DNA of 64,000 bases from Arenibacter aquaticus. Lineage in GTDB: Bacteria > Bacteroidota > Bacteroidia > Flavobacteriales > Flavobacteriaceae. Shown here piece by piece: positions 1-10,600 of this stretch (within the stretch, counting starts at the first letter, position 1; each line of letters opens with the position of its first letter). Position numbers and translations under genes: made by a program. The stretch lies in contig NZ_RQPJ01000021.1 in the NCBI RefSeq assembly GCF_003957295.1, positions 542,210 to 606,209 of the forward strand, in the 5' to 3' direction. The notes under the pieces are model-generated. The model saw only the letters and a program-made list of their open reading frames with translations, was not told the DNA's origin and did not search any database.

Positions 1-861
1 CTGGGAACTAAAAATATTCTCACTACTGGCCTCATTGGTCGGCGTAAACAACGATTGATAATCCGGGTCAATGATATTATCGCCCTCATCTATAATTTGT
101 TTGTAGACCTGCGACGCCTCATTGAATTTCTTTTCACCTAGATAAAGTCTTCCCAAGAAAGCCCATGCGGCCTGTTTACTTGCCCTACCAGCTTCATCAG
201 CTTTGAGTTCACCAAAAGAAGGTAAAACTGCAGCGGCAGCCTTAAGCTCGTTTTCCACAAAAGCAACCAATTCACTTTTGGAAGCCTTATCAACATTATT
301 GGCTTCATCAGGAGTCAAGGTAGTGGTTACAAGGGGAGCACTGCCCCAAAATTGGGAAATATAAAAATACTGTGTGGCCCTTAAAAACTGAACTTCCGCG
401 GACATTCTATCTATTTTGGCCTGTTCCATTGCTACCTCATCAATATTCTCCAGAAAATCGTTACAGATAGCTATCCGTTTATAGGACCCCTTCCAATATC
501 CGTTTACTACATTGTTATTGGGTAAAAGGGTACCGTTTGTTAAGCGGTTCTGGGTAGAGTTGTCACCTCTACGGTCATATGCATTATCGGTTGCAAATTC
601 CATAAATACTATACCACAATAGGTCCACCAATCTGACGGGACAACCTGTGTCCCATATTCTATGGCGCCCCTATATGCTCCGGTAAGGGCAATATTGGCA
701 TTGGACTCTGATGTCCAGAAATTATCCGCGGCAAAAGCGTTGCTAGGGAATTGCTCCAGCTCCTTATCGCATGAAACCATAGTTCCCAAACTAAGGCTCC
801 CAATGATAAGGAATCTAAGGAAGTTGGATTTAGATGACTGTTTGTTATATATTTTGAACAT
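1..861 (-). CDS. SusD/RagB-family outer-membrane lipoprotein (partial, 3' end off window)
   Basis: The frame stays open from an ATG at 861 to the left edge, giving the first 287 residues. The N-terminus is a lipoprotein signal ending in a lipobox-like TMVSC, followed by a SusD-type start (KELEQFP, then DNFWTSESNANIALTGAY). The body has the helix-rich TPR-like SusD pattern, such as AEVQFLRATQYFYISQFWG. SusD proteins sit on the cell surface as a lid on the SusC transporter and bind the glycan or other nutrient. It lies 4 nt downstream of the SusC gene on the same strand, so the two are co-transcribed. The substrate cannot be told from this part. The gene is cut by the window, not broken. Confidence 0.93.
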   Translation of the reverse strand, partial: MFKIYNKQSSKSNFLRFLIIGSLSLGTMVSCDKELEQFPSNAFAADNFWTSESNANIALTGAYRGAIEYGTQVVPSDWWTYCGIVFMEFATDNAYDRRGDNSTQNRLTNGTLLPNNNVVNGYWKGSYKRIAICNDFLENIDEVAMEQAKIDRMSAEVQFLRATQYFYISQFWGSAPLVTTTLTPDEANNVDKASKSELVAFVENELKAAAAVLPSFGELKADEAGRASKQAAWAFLGRLYLGEKKFNEASQVYKQIIDEGDNIIDPDYQSLFTPTNEASSENIFSSQ

Positions 862-865
862 GATC

Positions 866-3800
866 TTAAAATTTTAGGTTTATTCCAAAGGTGTAAGTGG
901 TTAAAATGGGGTAATACGCGCCACCCCCGATTATTTCAGGATCCCATCCTTGTCTATAGGAATTAAAGGAATGCAGATTTTCTGCCCCTAAATAACATCT
1001 AAGGTTATCAATCCCCATGGAATTGGTAAGTGTATTTGGAAAATTATATCCGAGTTGTATGTTCTTTATACGAAGATAGCCGGAGTTGACAACCCAAAAA
1101 TCTGAGGTAGCCGTATTGGCCGAGCCACTGTTGGTCAATACTTCCAGCCTTGGATATTCTGGGTAACGGACAGGATTTTCCGGATCAAACCTACCTTCCA
1201 TTTGCCAACGTTGTATATTGCCTAGATTAAAAAATGCATAACCGGCATAACCGTCCAATTGTCCTTTAACCTCAGCTGTTCCTTGAAGCAGGACGGACAG
1301 GTCAAAATTCTTATAGTTAAACCCTAGATTGGCGCCAAAAGTATATTTTGGAATTCTACTGCCCAAATAAGTACGGTCATAAGTAGGATCTACCTTTCCA
1401 TCCGGAACCCCGTCCGGGCCACTAATATCTTTGTACCTAATGTCTCCAGCCTGAGCTGTTGGGTTTACGGCGGTCATATCGGGCCAGTTGCCTACTTCAC
1501 CGTCGTTTAAAAAAACACCATCGGTCTCATAACCATAGTACATATGCATGGGATAGCCTATAAATAGGTTGGATCCGTTCCCAACTAAACCGTTGGGTTG
1601 CTCTACATTACCCAACCCCAAGGTGATTACTTCATTATTGATAATAGAGAAATTTGCGTTTATTGAATATCCGAAATCCCCTTTGTTTCCACGATAGCCA
1701 AGATCAAACTCCCAACCGGTATTTTTTACTTCACCGGTATTGGTTTCACTAATGCCTACCCCTAAAACAGAAGAAATACTGGCAGAAGGCTTAAACAATA
1801 CATCGGTAGTATTTCGGTTAAAATAGGTGGTGTTAAAACTTAGCCTGCCATCAAAGAAACCGGATTCTATCCCTATATCCGTGGTCTGGGTAGATTCCCA
1901 TTTAATATTGGCATCCTTATAATTGGCATATGCCGCTCCTGTGGCTAGTCCACCTCCCAATGAGTAATCCCTGCCGGAGGCCAAAACAGTTTGGTATGGA
2001 TAATTTCCTATATTCTGATTACCTAATATACCCCAAGATGCTTTAAGTTTTAAATTGGACATCCAAGATACTTGCTCCATAAATGGTTCTTGTGAAATAC
2101 GCCAGCCCAGAGCAGCAGATGGGAAAAAGGCGTACTTATTATTTTCGGGAAAACGGGAAGACCCGTCATATCGCATGGTAGCTTCAAACAAATACTTCTC
2201 ATTGATACTATACTTTAGACGTGAGAAAAATGATTGTAAGGCCCATTCTGCATCATAGCCCCCGGATTGCTGATTTTCTGCGCTCCCTAGATCCATTACG
2301 GTATAATCATTACTGGCAAAATCCTGACGGTAGCCGTTAAATAAGGATATTTCTTCATTTTCAAAAGAGTATCCTGCCAACAGACTAAAATCATGGGATC
2401 CAAATTCTTTGGTATACTCTCCTGTAAACTGCATGGTCTTAAAAATTGTCTTGTTGCTGTATTGATCAAGGTAGGATTGTCCCAAGAACACATCTTCATT
2501 TAGTCTTTGGGAGGCCAAATAGGAACGTTGCTCATCAAGGGTAAAGTTATACCCCCCTATAGCAGAAAAGATTAGATCATCAGTAGGTTTCCAATCCAAT
2601 TTAAGGTTTACCCCTACTCTGGTGGTTGGATTGTTTAAATAGGATTGGGAGTCCAACCAAGCAACTGGTGTTCCTCCGCTTTCTGGTCCAATGCCATAAT
2701 TACCTTGGGAATCCCGCCCTAAAAAAGTGGCAGGATAGCGCACGGCATTTTGAACCAATTGATCTAAAAATCCACCCCCTTTATTTGCCGTGGCCTGTGG
2801 TTCTTTACGTTCTTCCAAAGCACCAAAGAATCTAGTGTTCAATTCAAATTTTTCTCCCAATTTATTATTGAGGTTCATACGAAAGTTATAGCGGTTAAAG
2901 CTATTTTTAGGTACAATACCTTGTTGATCCATAAAACCTGCGGAAACATAATATTTATTTCTCTCATCACCTCCATTTACAGTAAGTGTATGGGAGGTTT
3001 GGATTCCGTTTTCTGAGAATAGGTCCTCCAGGAATCTGGTATTCGGATAATTGTCAGGATCATTTTGGGCCCTATATCGCTCAATGTCCTCCGCGCTAAA
3101 ACTATTACTCCCCGAAGCAATGTTATACATTTCTGCATATTCCCAGGAGTTGACAAATTCTGGAAGTTCAGTGGCTTCATTGACACCTATATAACTGTTA
3201 TAGCTAATAGAAAACTTCTTATTGTTACCGCTTTTGGTTGTTATCAATATTACTCCATTGGCCGATCTAGCACCGTAGATGGCTGCGGAGGAAGCGTCCT
3301 TTAAAACGGAAATTGATGCGATATCGTCCGGGTTAATATCGTTCAAGGTACCGGCAATACCGTCAATGAGCACCAGGGCATTTGGAGTGGCCCCAAAAGA
3401 ACCTACACCCCTAACGCGAATATCCCCACCACTTTGTCCAGGTCTTCCTGTTCTTTGTATTACCGTTACTCCTGGCATTTGCCCTGTAATGGCTTGGGAA
3501 GCCTGTGTAACTGGCCTGTTTTCTATGTCTTTGGATGACACTTGAGAAATGGAACCAATTACATTGACCTTCTTTTGGGTGCCATAGCCCACCACCACAA
3601 CTTCATCCAAGCCTGCGGCACTCTCCTCAAGAGTAATGCTAAGGGTTGTCTGCCCGGAAATTGGAATTTCCTTAGTGGAAAATCCGATGTAAGAAACAAC
3701 CAGAACAGCTTCGGAACTGGTTAGTTCCAATGTGAAATTTCCGTCAAAATCGGTCTGAGTACCATTGGTAGTGCCTTTTTCAACTACACTGGCTCCAGGG

Positions 3801-4264
3801 AGCGACATACCCGCTTCATCCAATACTGTTCCCGATATGGTAGGTTGCTGGGTTTCATTCTTTTTCTTTAGACCACTGTCTTGGTCAGTTTTTTGAACTT
3901 TGCCATCTATTGGTTTCAAGGCTATTTGTTTATCCAATACCTTATAGCCAATATTGGTTCCGCTAAATACATGTTCCAATATTTTTTTTACTGTTACCCT
4001 TTTAACCTTTACGGTAACTTTACGTTCCAAGTCAACTTCTTTGGTGTCCACAAAGAATTTAAACGCTGTTTTCGACTCAATTTCATTGAGTACCTCATAA
4101 ACACTTACATCCTCTAGATTCAGATTTATTTTTGTGTTTTGGGAATAGGTATTCCCCTTTACTTGAAAGAGTACTACTACAAATAATAGAGTGGTTAATT
4201 TCATTTTCAAATCGAATCGCCATGACCAACCACTACGATTCCGTGGTTTGTTAGTTTTTTTCAT
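866..4264 (-). CDS. SusC/RagA TonB-dependent transporter with STN signalling domain
   Basis: This 1132-residue outer-membrane receptor imports a nutrient, probably an oligosaccharide, with energy from TonB. After a signal segment (hydrophobic around residues 21-37) comes a secretin/TonB N-terminal (STN) domain at about 45-115, a carboxypeptidase-regulatory-like domain at about 140-215 (ISGTVLDEAGMSLPGASV), the SusC signature DEVVVVGYGTQKK, a plug and a long beta-barrel ending in an aromatic strand (YTFGINLKF). The STN domain is known in receptors that signal to a FecR anti-sigma factor, and FecR and ECF-sigma genes lie directly upstream, so substrate binding probably switches on its own operon. 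SusD follows after 4 nt. The first ATG gives a basic leader of 20 residues before a second possible start at residue 21; the longer form is common in this family. Confidence 0.95.
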   Translation of the reverse strand: MKKTNKPRNRSGWSWRFDLKMKLTTLLFVVVLFQVKGNTYSQNTKINLNLEDVSVYEVLNEIESKTAFKFFVDTKEVDLERKVTVKVKRVTVKKILEHVFSGTNIGYKVLDKQIALKPIDGKVQKTDQDSGLKKKNETQQPTISGTVLDEAGMSLPGASVVEKGTTNGTQTDFDGNFTLELTSSEAVLVVSYIGFSTKEIPISGQTTLSITLEESAAGLDEVVVVGYGTQKKVNVIGSISQVSSKDIENRPVTQASQAITGQMPGVTVIQRTGRPGQSGGDIRVRGVGSFGATPNALVLIDGIAGTLNDINPDDIASISVLKDASSAAIYGARSANGVILITTKSGNNKKFSISYNSYIGVNEATELPEFVNSWEYAEMYNIASGSNSFSAEDIERYRAQNDPDNYPNTRFLEDLFSENGIQTSHTLTVNGGDERNKYYVSAGFMDQQGIVPKNSFNRYNFRMNLNNKLGEKFELNTRFFGALEERKEPQATANKGGGFLDQLVQNAVRYPATFLGRDSQGNYGIGPESGGTPVAWLDSQSYLNNPTTRVGVNLKLDWKPTDDLIFSAIGGYNFTLDEQRSYLASQRLNEDVFLGQSYLDQYSNKTIFKTMQFTGEYTKEFGSHDFSLLAGYSFENEEISLFNGYRQDFASNDYTVMDLGSAENQQSGGYDAEWALQSFFSRLKYSINEKYLFEATMRYDGSSRFPENNKYAFFPSAALGWRISQEPFMEQVSWMSNLKLKASWGILGNQNIGNYPYQTVLASGRDYSLGGGLATGAAYANYKDANIKWESTQTTDIGIESGFFDGRLSFNTTYFNRNTTDVLFKPSASISSVLGVGISETNTGEVKNTGWEFDLGYRGNKGDFGYSINANFSIINNEVITLGLGNVEQPNGLVGNGSNLFIGYPMHMYYGYETDGVFLNDGEVGNWPDMTAVNPTAQAGDIRYKDISGPDGVPDGKVDPTYDRTYLGSRIPKYTFGANLGFNYKNFDLSVLLQGTAEVKGQLDGYAGYAFFNLGNIQRWQMEGRFDPENPVRYPEYPRLEVLTNSGSANTATSDFWVVNSGYLRIKNIQLGYNFPNTLTNSMGIDNLRCYLGAENLHSFNSYRQGWDPEIIGGGAYYPILTTYTFGINLKF

Positions 4265-4313
4265 AATTTAGTAAAACAGTTTTGGTGGTTAATTTTCTTT
4301 AATCACTTTATCT

Positions 4314-4350
4314 ACCAGAAAATGCTCGCAACATTTTCTGGTTTTTTTAA
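4314..4350 (+). terminator. Perfect 11-bp hairpin with T-run between fecR and susC
   Basis: Arms 4314-4324 (ACCAGAAAATG) and 4332-4342 are perfect complements around a 7-nt loop and are followed on the plus strand by a run of T. Both flanking genes run on the minus strand, where the hairpin is not followed by U-rich sequence. It therefore looks like a terminator for antisense transcripts, or a stem in the fecR-susC leader that could tune or process the mRNA. Its role is inference. Confidence 0.5.
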
Positions 4351-4405
4351 AAAGTGGAATTTGTAAGCTTATTAATTTTCAATTCATTTGGTTTGAGTTT
4401 GTTGA

Positions 4406-5539
4406 TTAATTAATTATTATGTTGTTTTCATTAATAACATATTCTATAGCATAGATTTCTTGTAACGTTCGGAATACTTGCTCTATACTTTCTACATCAA
4501 AAACCGCATTATAGGTTTTTTCCTCTAAAATTTTATTTCGGTTTACGATAGATACATTATAGTGTCTCTCCAACTTTTTTCGCATTACCTTGAAAGGGGT
4601 ATTTCTAAAAATAAGTCGTCCTTCCATCCAACTGGTATATAGATTCGTATCTACTTCTTCTATTTTGGTTTCTTTTGAATTTGGGTTCCAAACCCCTTTA
4701 TTTCCAGGCTCCAGAAAAACTGCACCTTCTAGATTAAAGTCGCTCATATTTTGATGCAATGCAACCGACCCTTCAACCAAGACGGTGTTAACATCATCCT
4801 CTTCGGGATAGGAGGAAACGTTAAATTTTGTGCCAAGCACCCGCACATTTAAGTCGTTTACCCTTACTACAAAGGGATGGGAGGCATCTTTGGTAACCTC
4901 AAAAAATGCTTCCCCGCTAAGAAAAACCTGCCTTTTGGTACTATTGGTAAATTTTACCGGATATTTTATGGAACTCCCGGAATTTAGATGAATCCTTGTG
5001 CCATCGGAGAGTACTAGTTTAAACGACTTTCCATAGGGAACGGACAATTCGTTATAAATGGGTTTGGAATGAAAAGCCTTATCGGATTCACCCCTATAGT
5101 TTAAGACACTCCCTTGTTGCTTGCCAACGACCATTCCGTTTTGTTCAACTATGGTACGTTCGCCCAACTCTGTAATTGTTTCAATACTTCCATCACCCAT
5201 TTTAAGGATAATGGCATTTTTATCAAATACCAGCACTTCTGAAGGTACATTAGGTTTTGTTAAGAGGTATCCAAGGGAGCCTATGAGAAGGAAGATTGCA
5301 GCATATCTTAGAAAGCCTGAAAAATAATTGGAGGGTTTGCCCTTGTCCAATTTTTCCTCTAGTAAAAGCCAAGCCTTTTCTAAATCTTCGTCGCTTTTAG
5401 CATCTAAGGCATAGGACTGTTTAAATTGAATAAATGCTCTTTTATTTTTAGGAGAACGATCTATCCATTGAAAGATCAATGCAATTTCTTCCTCTGAAGC
5501 CTTACCGGAAAAATATTTTGAAATTAAATCGTAATCCAT
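4406..5539 (-). CDS. FecR-family anti-sigma factor
   Basis: This 377-residue protein has an N-terminal cytosolic anti-sigma segment (MDYDLISKYFSGKASEEE, then FQWIDRSPKNKRAF), a single membrane helix near residues 80-100 and a periplasmic FecR domain (SVPYGKSFKLVLSDGTRIHLNSGS, shown in part; then KRQVFLSGEAFFEVTKD) followed by a C-terminal DUF4974-like region (FRNTPFKVMRKKLERHYNV). Such proteins hold an ECF sigma factor and release it when the STN domain of a TonB receptor signals. The order sigma, FecR, SusC, SusD on one strand fits that model. There is a 72-nt gap after the sigma gene and 141 nt before susC. Confidence 0.93.
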   Translation of the reverse strand: MDYDLISKYFSGKASEEEIALIFQWIDRSPKNKRAFIQFKQSYALDAKSDEDLEKAWLLLEEKLDKGKPSNYFSGFLRYAAIFLLIGSLGYLLTKPNVPSEVLVFDKNAIILKMGDGSIETITELGERTIVEQNGMVVGKQQGSVLNYRGESDKAFHSKPIYNELSVPYGKSFKLVLSDGTRIHLNSGSSIKYPVKFTNSTKRQVFLSGEAFFEVTKDASHPFVVRVNDLNVRVLGTKFNVSSYPEEDDVNTVLVEGSVALHQNMSDFNLEGAVFLEPGNKGVWNPNSKETKIEEVDTNLYTSWMEGRLIFRNTPFKVMRKKLERHYNVSIVNRNKILEEKTYNAVFDVESIEQVFRTLQEIYAIEYVINENNIIIN

Positions 5540-5610
5540 TAATTGGAATTTAGTATTCCAATTAAGTACACCTAAAAAGTAATATACCCTATATTAATTT
5601 TTTACTTTTT

Positions 5611-6219
5611 TTACAGAAAACGTAAAATACAATAGATTAATATTAGGTAAACGTAATTTGATAGGCGTAATTTAAGGAATTTGGTAGCCCTGGTTATATT
5701 GGCTTCAACGGCTTTTATGGTGATTCCCAGCTCTTCAGCTATTTCCTTATTTTTTTTATTCTCCAATCGCTTTTTTACAAACACCTGCTTACACTTATTT
5801 GGTAATTCTTCGATCGACTTTTCAATGTGTTGCTCCAATTCCGAAAGGGTAACGGAATCGAACTCCATGGAGTTCAATATTTCAATGTGTAGGGAACACT
5901 CCCTATCGTGCAGGGTTTTGGATCTATATTTTTGAACCACTTTGTGATGTCTAAGAAGGTTTAAACAATCGGTCTTGGCAGACCTGTACAAAAAGGCTTT
6001 GATCCCATTTATTTTTTGTACTTTTTCCCGGTTCTCCCATAACTTTATAAAGGCATCTTGGGCTACACTACGGGCTTTATCCTCATCGCCTATAAACTGA
6101 ATACCAAAACCAACCAAATTGTTAAAATGTTGCTTAAAGAAAAACTCAAATGCACGACGGTCACCTTCCTTGAATTGATGAAAGCGCAATGCAGCCAAAC
6201 TTAAAAGCTTTTTATCCAT
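5611..6219 (-). CDS. ECF-type RNA polymerase sigma factor (Bacteroidetes sigma-70 family)
   Basis: The 202-residue protein has a sigma-70 region 2 at about residues 18-85 (FFKQHFNNLVGFGIQF, DAFIKLWENREKV) and a region 4 helix-turn-helix at about 130-190 (PNKCKQVFVKKRLENKKNKE, then IAEELGITIKAVEANI). It is the first gene of the sigma-FecR-SusC-SusD unit and is expected to direct transcription of susCD when FecR lets it go. The C-terminal tail (YVYLILIYCILRFL) is hydrophobic, which is unusual for a soluble sigma factor, although such tails occur in Bacteroidetes ECF factors. The start is an ATG at 6219. Confidence 0.93.
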   Translation of the reverse strand: MDKKLLSLAALRFHQFKEGDRRAFEFFFKQHFNNLVGFGIQFIGDEDKARSVAQDAFIKLWENREKVQKINGIKAFLYRSAKTDCLNLLRHHKVVQKYRSKTLHDRECSLHIEILNSMEFDSVTLSELEQHIEKSIEELPNKCKQVFVKKRLENKKNKEIAEELGITIKAVEANITRATKFLKLRLSNYVYLILIYCILRFL

Positions 6220-6275
6220 ATTGATTGGTAATTACACAATTTTATTTAAGTATAAATGTAATTATTGGATATAAA

Positions 6276-6300
6276 TATACATTTTTTTATTAAATGTATA
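6276..6300. promoter_or_regulatory. Perfect 9-bp inverted repeat upstream of the ECF sigma gene
   Basis: TATACATTT (6276-6284) and AAATGTATA (6292-6300) are exact inverted repeats around a 7-nt spacer, 57-81 nt upstream of the sigma-factor ATG. It may be an operator or a weak hairpin. The rest of the 387-nt gap (6220-6606) is AT-rich with no gene or other clear signal. Confidence 0.4.
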
Positions 6301-6606
6301 ATGTACGTGTAAATAGTTGCTTTGGTTATGGCCTATTCTTATTATATAAAAAAATGATCTCTATAGGGAGGTGCTTCACTTGTGTTTGAGTTTCAGATAT
6401 GTACCCTGCTACACTTTTGTATGAAGTAACTATAAGTGTAATAACCTTATAAGCTCAAAAGACAATTCAAGAATATAGTTATAGGTGGTAATAGCGAGGA
6501 ATAGAAATAGCCCAGACTTAGTTTTATATAAAAAACATAGGCCTAGGCTCATCCATAAAGAGGTGTTATGCAGTTTTGCACCGATATCTGTTTAGATGGT
6601 ATTATT

Positions 6607-7605
6607 CTAGTAAAAACGACTATAGTTAGATCTTCTTCTCTCCTTGAAACGGGAGATATCAAAAACCAGAAACAGCTCTAGGGAACTGGGTATAAATTGT
6701 TTTGCCTCGGCACCAAAGGGGAGTCTATAGTTGAGACCAAATTCAAAGGTCTCCAGGGTAAGACTTGTGGCGAAGCCAATTTCAGAAAAAGATGCATTTT
6801 CCATAAAATTAACATGTTCATTGACTCCTATGCTGAAGTTACCAAGAATAACGTCTTGATAAAAGTCTAGTCTGGTATTGGGACCTTGCACCGATACGGC
6901 ATTGAATAAATACAAATAAGAGTACTCTGGCAACTTGGCCTGTCCGTATTTATTGATATCCAACTCATAACCAAACTGACCGGAGACCAACATATTCAAA
7001 TTTACATTGTTTTCACTTTGTCTCGAGGATATTTTGGGCCTATTAAGATGCTTAAGAGATAGACCTAATAGCATATTGGTATCGTTATGAATCAATACGG
7101 AAGCTCCTAAATCCAAGTACCCAATATTTTCTGAAGCAGTAATGGGATCTATGGTATTGGCACTAATCTGCCCAGTAAATATATTTATTTGATCCTGAAA
7201 GGTAAGATTGTTGAAGTCATACCTATAGTTACTGTATCCACCCGTTATACCTGGATACAAGATCCAATCGTTGGGCAGTACCAATTTGTACATATAACTC
7301 AATGCCGCCGAGGTGTAATTATAGCCTGAATTGTTTAAATTGTTATTGAACAGGTCCAATCCCAATTGAAAGTTGTATTCCTCAAAAGCAGTGGAACCAA
7401 AGGCATATTTGTGCTGGGATTCCGTACCTTGACTTTGACTGGCGAATTCTGCCAATACCCCTATTCGGGTTTTGTCCTTAAAGGCATGAAAACTGGGATT
7501 TAAGGAAGCGGGAACCTTACTTAGATTATGTACAAATTTCTCTTGGGCAGAAGCTCCCAACGAAATAAGAATAAGTAAAAGGAATATTATATTTTGTTTT
7601 TTCAT
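6607..7605 (-). CDS. PorP/SprF-family type IX secretion membrane protein
   Basis: The protein has 332 residues with a signal peptide (MKKQNIIFLLLILISLGASA) and an outer-membrane beta-barrel pattern. The start QEKFVHNLSKVPASLNPSFH matches the PorP/SprF family (a loss of the usual QDP..TQYM motif but the same NPS turn). Known members help secrete and display the giant adhesin encoded beside them through the type IX system, as SprF does for SprB. It starts 2 nt after the stop of the 2512-residue gene, so the two form an operon and this protein is probably the dedicated partner of that substrate. Confidence 0.9.
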   Translation of the reverse strand: MKKQNIIFLLLILISLGASAQEKFVHNLSKVPASLNPSFHAFKDKTRIGVLAEFASQSQGTESQHKYAFGSTAFEEYNFQLGLDLFNNNLNNSGYNYTSAALSYMYKLVLPNDWILYPGITGGYSNYRYDFNNLTFQDQINIFTGQISANTIDPITASENIGYLDLGASVLIHNDTNMLLGLSLKHLNRPKISSRQSENNVNLNMLVSGQFGYELDINKYGQAKLPEYSYLYLFNAVSVQGPNTRLDFYQDVILGNFSIGVNEHVNFMENASFSEIGFATSLTLETFEFGLNYRLPFGAEAKQFIPSSLELFLVFDISRFKERRRSNYSRFY

Positions 7606-7607
7606 TA

Positions 7608-10600
7608 CTATCTTAATATTGAGGCTTCGCCAGTTTTGGTAATTTGATTATTGTCTTTCGTGGTTCCTACAAACAAGTAGCGGAAGGATTTGTTTTTATA
7701 CGGCTTTCCAGAACTGTAGGTCCCGTTCCATCCCCAGTTTACTGGCATATCATCGTAATCATAGGCAACACTATAGACCAAGCCTCCCCACATATCATAA
7801 ATCTGGAAGGTAAAAGAGGCCATTCCCGTAAATTCACCTTGGAAATAATCGTTGATCCCATCTGCATTGGCAGAGAAAACGTTGGGGAACATTACATCAT
7901 ACCCATTGCCAATTTGTACACTTTCTTCATAGGTTTTGCTACAACCTTGTTCATTGTACAAGGTTAGGGCTACATCAAATGTTCCGGGGTAACTATATTT
8001 ATGGGCTACTTGGATTCCGTCTGTTTCAGGATCTACATTGATTATCGGGCTGCCATCTCCAAAGTCCCACGAAGCAGATGTATATCCTTCTTCGGCCGCA
8101 ATACTGAACCTTATGTCTTCTTTTGCCAATAATAGCCCTGTAATCTCATATTCTTCAGAACTATAGGTAAAAGTTGGATCGCTAACTCCTGAACTAATAG
8201 GCATAGTAAATCCACATCCCTGATCGTTTACTACATTAAGGGAAGCACTGTCTATAGGGTTGGCTATTTGAATGGAATAGGTGTCCGTTCCTGTTTTAAC
8301 AGATGGCATAAGCGCATTATCATAGTAAAAACTCAAATCACCTCCCTGGCTGTTAAATAGAGTTACAGAAATACTTCCTGGATTCCCCAAGCATAGGGCT
8401 TCGTCCAAGTAGGGGCCATCAACCAGCTTTAGGGACTCCGTTTTATTCAGGGTAATGATCTCTTGATAGTAGTAGGAAGGATCTTCCTTTGTACATCCGT
8501 TAATATTGCTTGTAACCGTTAATCTATAACGTCCTTCTTCCAATCCACTTAATTGGGTTACATTTTGTCCCATGGATGTAAAAACAGGATCTGGATTATT
8601 GGCTGTTCCGGCTACTTCCTTTTCCCATAAGATGTTATATGGTCTTAGGCCTCCATTGATAGCTATTGAAATAGCACCATCTGCAGTGGCTCCACAGCTT
8701 ACAAGCCCTATATCCTTGCTTACGGTAATAGGGTCATAGGTAGTGCCAAAAGTAAACTCTATAGCTTCGGAAAAGCAATTGTTACTATCACTTATAGTAA
8801 GCCAATAGGTACCGGGCACCGCATCAAAACTAGTGATATCCTGTGCAACGAAATTATTGGGGCCGCTCCAATCATATAAATAATAGGAGTCATTGTTTCC
8901 GTCTATGTACGGATTTCCTCCTGTAACCTGAGCGGTGTCCAATGTAAATGAGTAGCTAGTCTCACATGGGGCAATTGTAAAAGATTGTGTGCCCATATAT
9001 CCAAGTGCTTCATAACGGTCCATGGTAAAGGTTTGAACAACACATTGATTGGCATCTGTAATATTAATTACATGACCATCATTTGAAAGTGATCCTATTG
9101 TGGTCTGTGTTTCACTAAAGAACACTGGAGTTCCGTTATCTACAGAATATTGGTAAGGGGCGGTACCGCCTTGGACACTAAAGGTAAATGACCGGCCATT
9201 GCTGGCATCAACACAGCTTGCGTTTCCGGTATCGACTTCTGTGGCGCTAAATACTTCTGGCGCTGTTATGTTAAAAGTCTGATTAACGGTACAGGGGCTA
9301 TTGGGATCACTATTCGTATCTGTTACAATTACTTCGTAGCTTCCTCTACCTAAATTGGTAAGATTGGTACTATTGGTTGTAAAGCTGGTACCGTTCTTAT
9401 ACCAGTTTATTTGTATTTGGCTACTGGGGTCAGAACTTATCTGTATGCTTATTTCGGCATTGGTATCACCGGCACACTGTAACTGTTCGTTGGTTATTTG
9501 CACGCTACTAATTTCCAAGGCAGCCTTGGAGGCAACATTGGCGGTAAAGGTTGCAGAACAACCTATTTGATCTGTTACGTACAATTCATAAACGCCAGGT
9601 GCCAGGTTGGAAATATTCTCAGTTGAATAATTTACATTGTCCGGACCTGTCCAATTGAAGCTATAAGGTGGGTAACCACCGGTTACGGTCGTTGCCCCAA
9701 TATTTAAACTAATGCTACCATTATTTTGACCAAAACAGCTTGCGTTGTCCACTACTACGGACGACTCGTTAAACTGAAGGCCCATGGGCAGGGTTACAGC
9801 TTCTGATACGGATTGCCCACAACTGGCATCTTTAATGCTTATGGTATAAGTGGCTCCTCCTGTTAAATTGGTATAGGTAATATTAGGGTTGTTGGATGTC
9901 TGTTCTAAAGTAGTCCCGTTTGGTCTGGTAAGGGTAAAGGTAAACGGGGCTATTCCCCCTGTACTGGATGCGGAAATCGCTGTATTACAGGTATCGCCAA
10001 TATTCAATGTAAGTTCCTCTGGTTCTGTAACAATAAACGGAGAGGATGTTGTTCCACAGAATTCATTATAAACGGTTAGTTGGTATGCACCGGCACTTAG
10101 GTCACTGATACTAAGGCTAGAGGCAGAAAAACTGGTATCCCCAATTTTTGTCCATTCATAAGTATTGGCAACGGCATTGGGCTGGGTAACCACATTGGAG
10201 GCACTGGCATTGGGATCACTTCCCGTGCTTACATAAGCGGTAAACGCAATTCCTTCAATTTTTGCGGTCAATATTAGCTCATTAAAACTGGAGGTTGCTA
10301 TTACCGGGCTAAGGTTAGCTCCTGTTGCCGAATTAATTTTCTGTGATAGAGCTGCAGCCACCTCGTTATTGTCCTGGGGTTGATTAAGACCGTTCAGGGT
10401 TACTTGATGCTCATATTCCTTACCGTCTATTAGTACTGTATAGGTATTGTCTAATTGGGGAGTTCCATAAAAGGAAATGGTATTAATCTGTTTTTGTGCC
10501 GAATTACCCCCAGTAATCCTTTCATTCGGAATTATAATGCTTCCATCAGTGCCACCAAAACAACTTACATTGGTAATGTCATTGGCAATAATGGCCTCGT

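Noticed and set aside
1..6219. A full polysaccharide utilisation locus
   Set aside because: Only sigma, FecR, SusC and part of SusD are visible; no glycoside hydrolase or sulfatase lies in the window, so the substrate class cannot be claimed.
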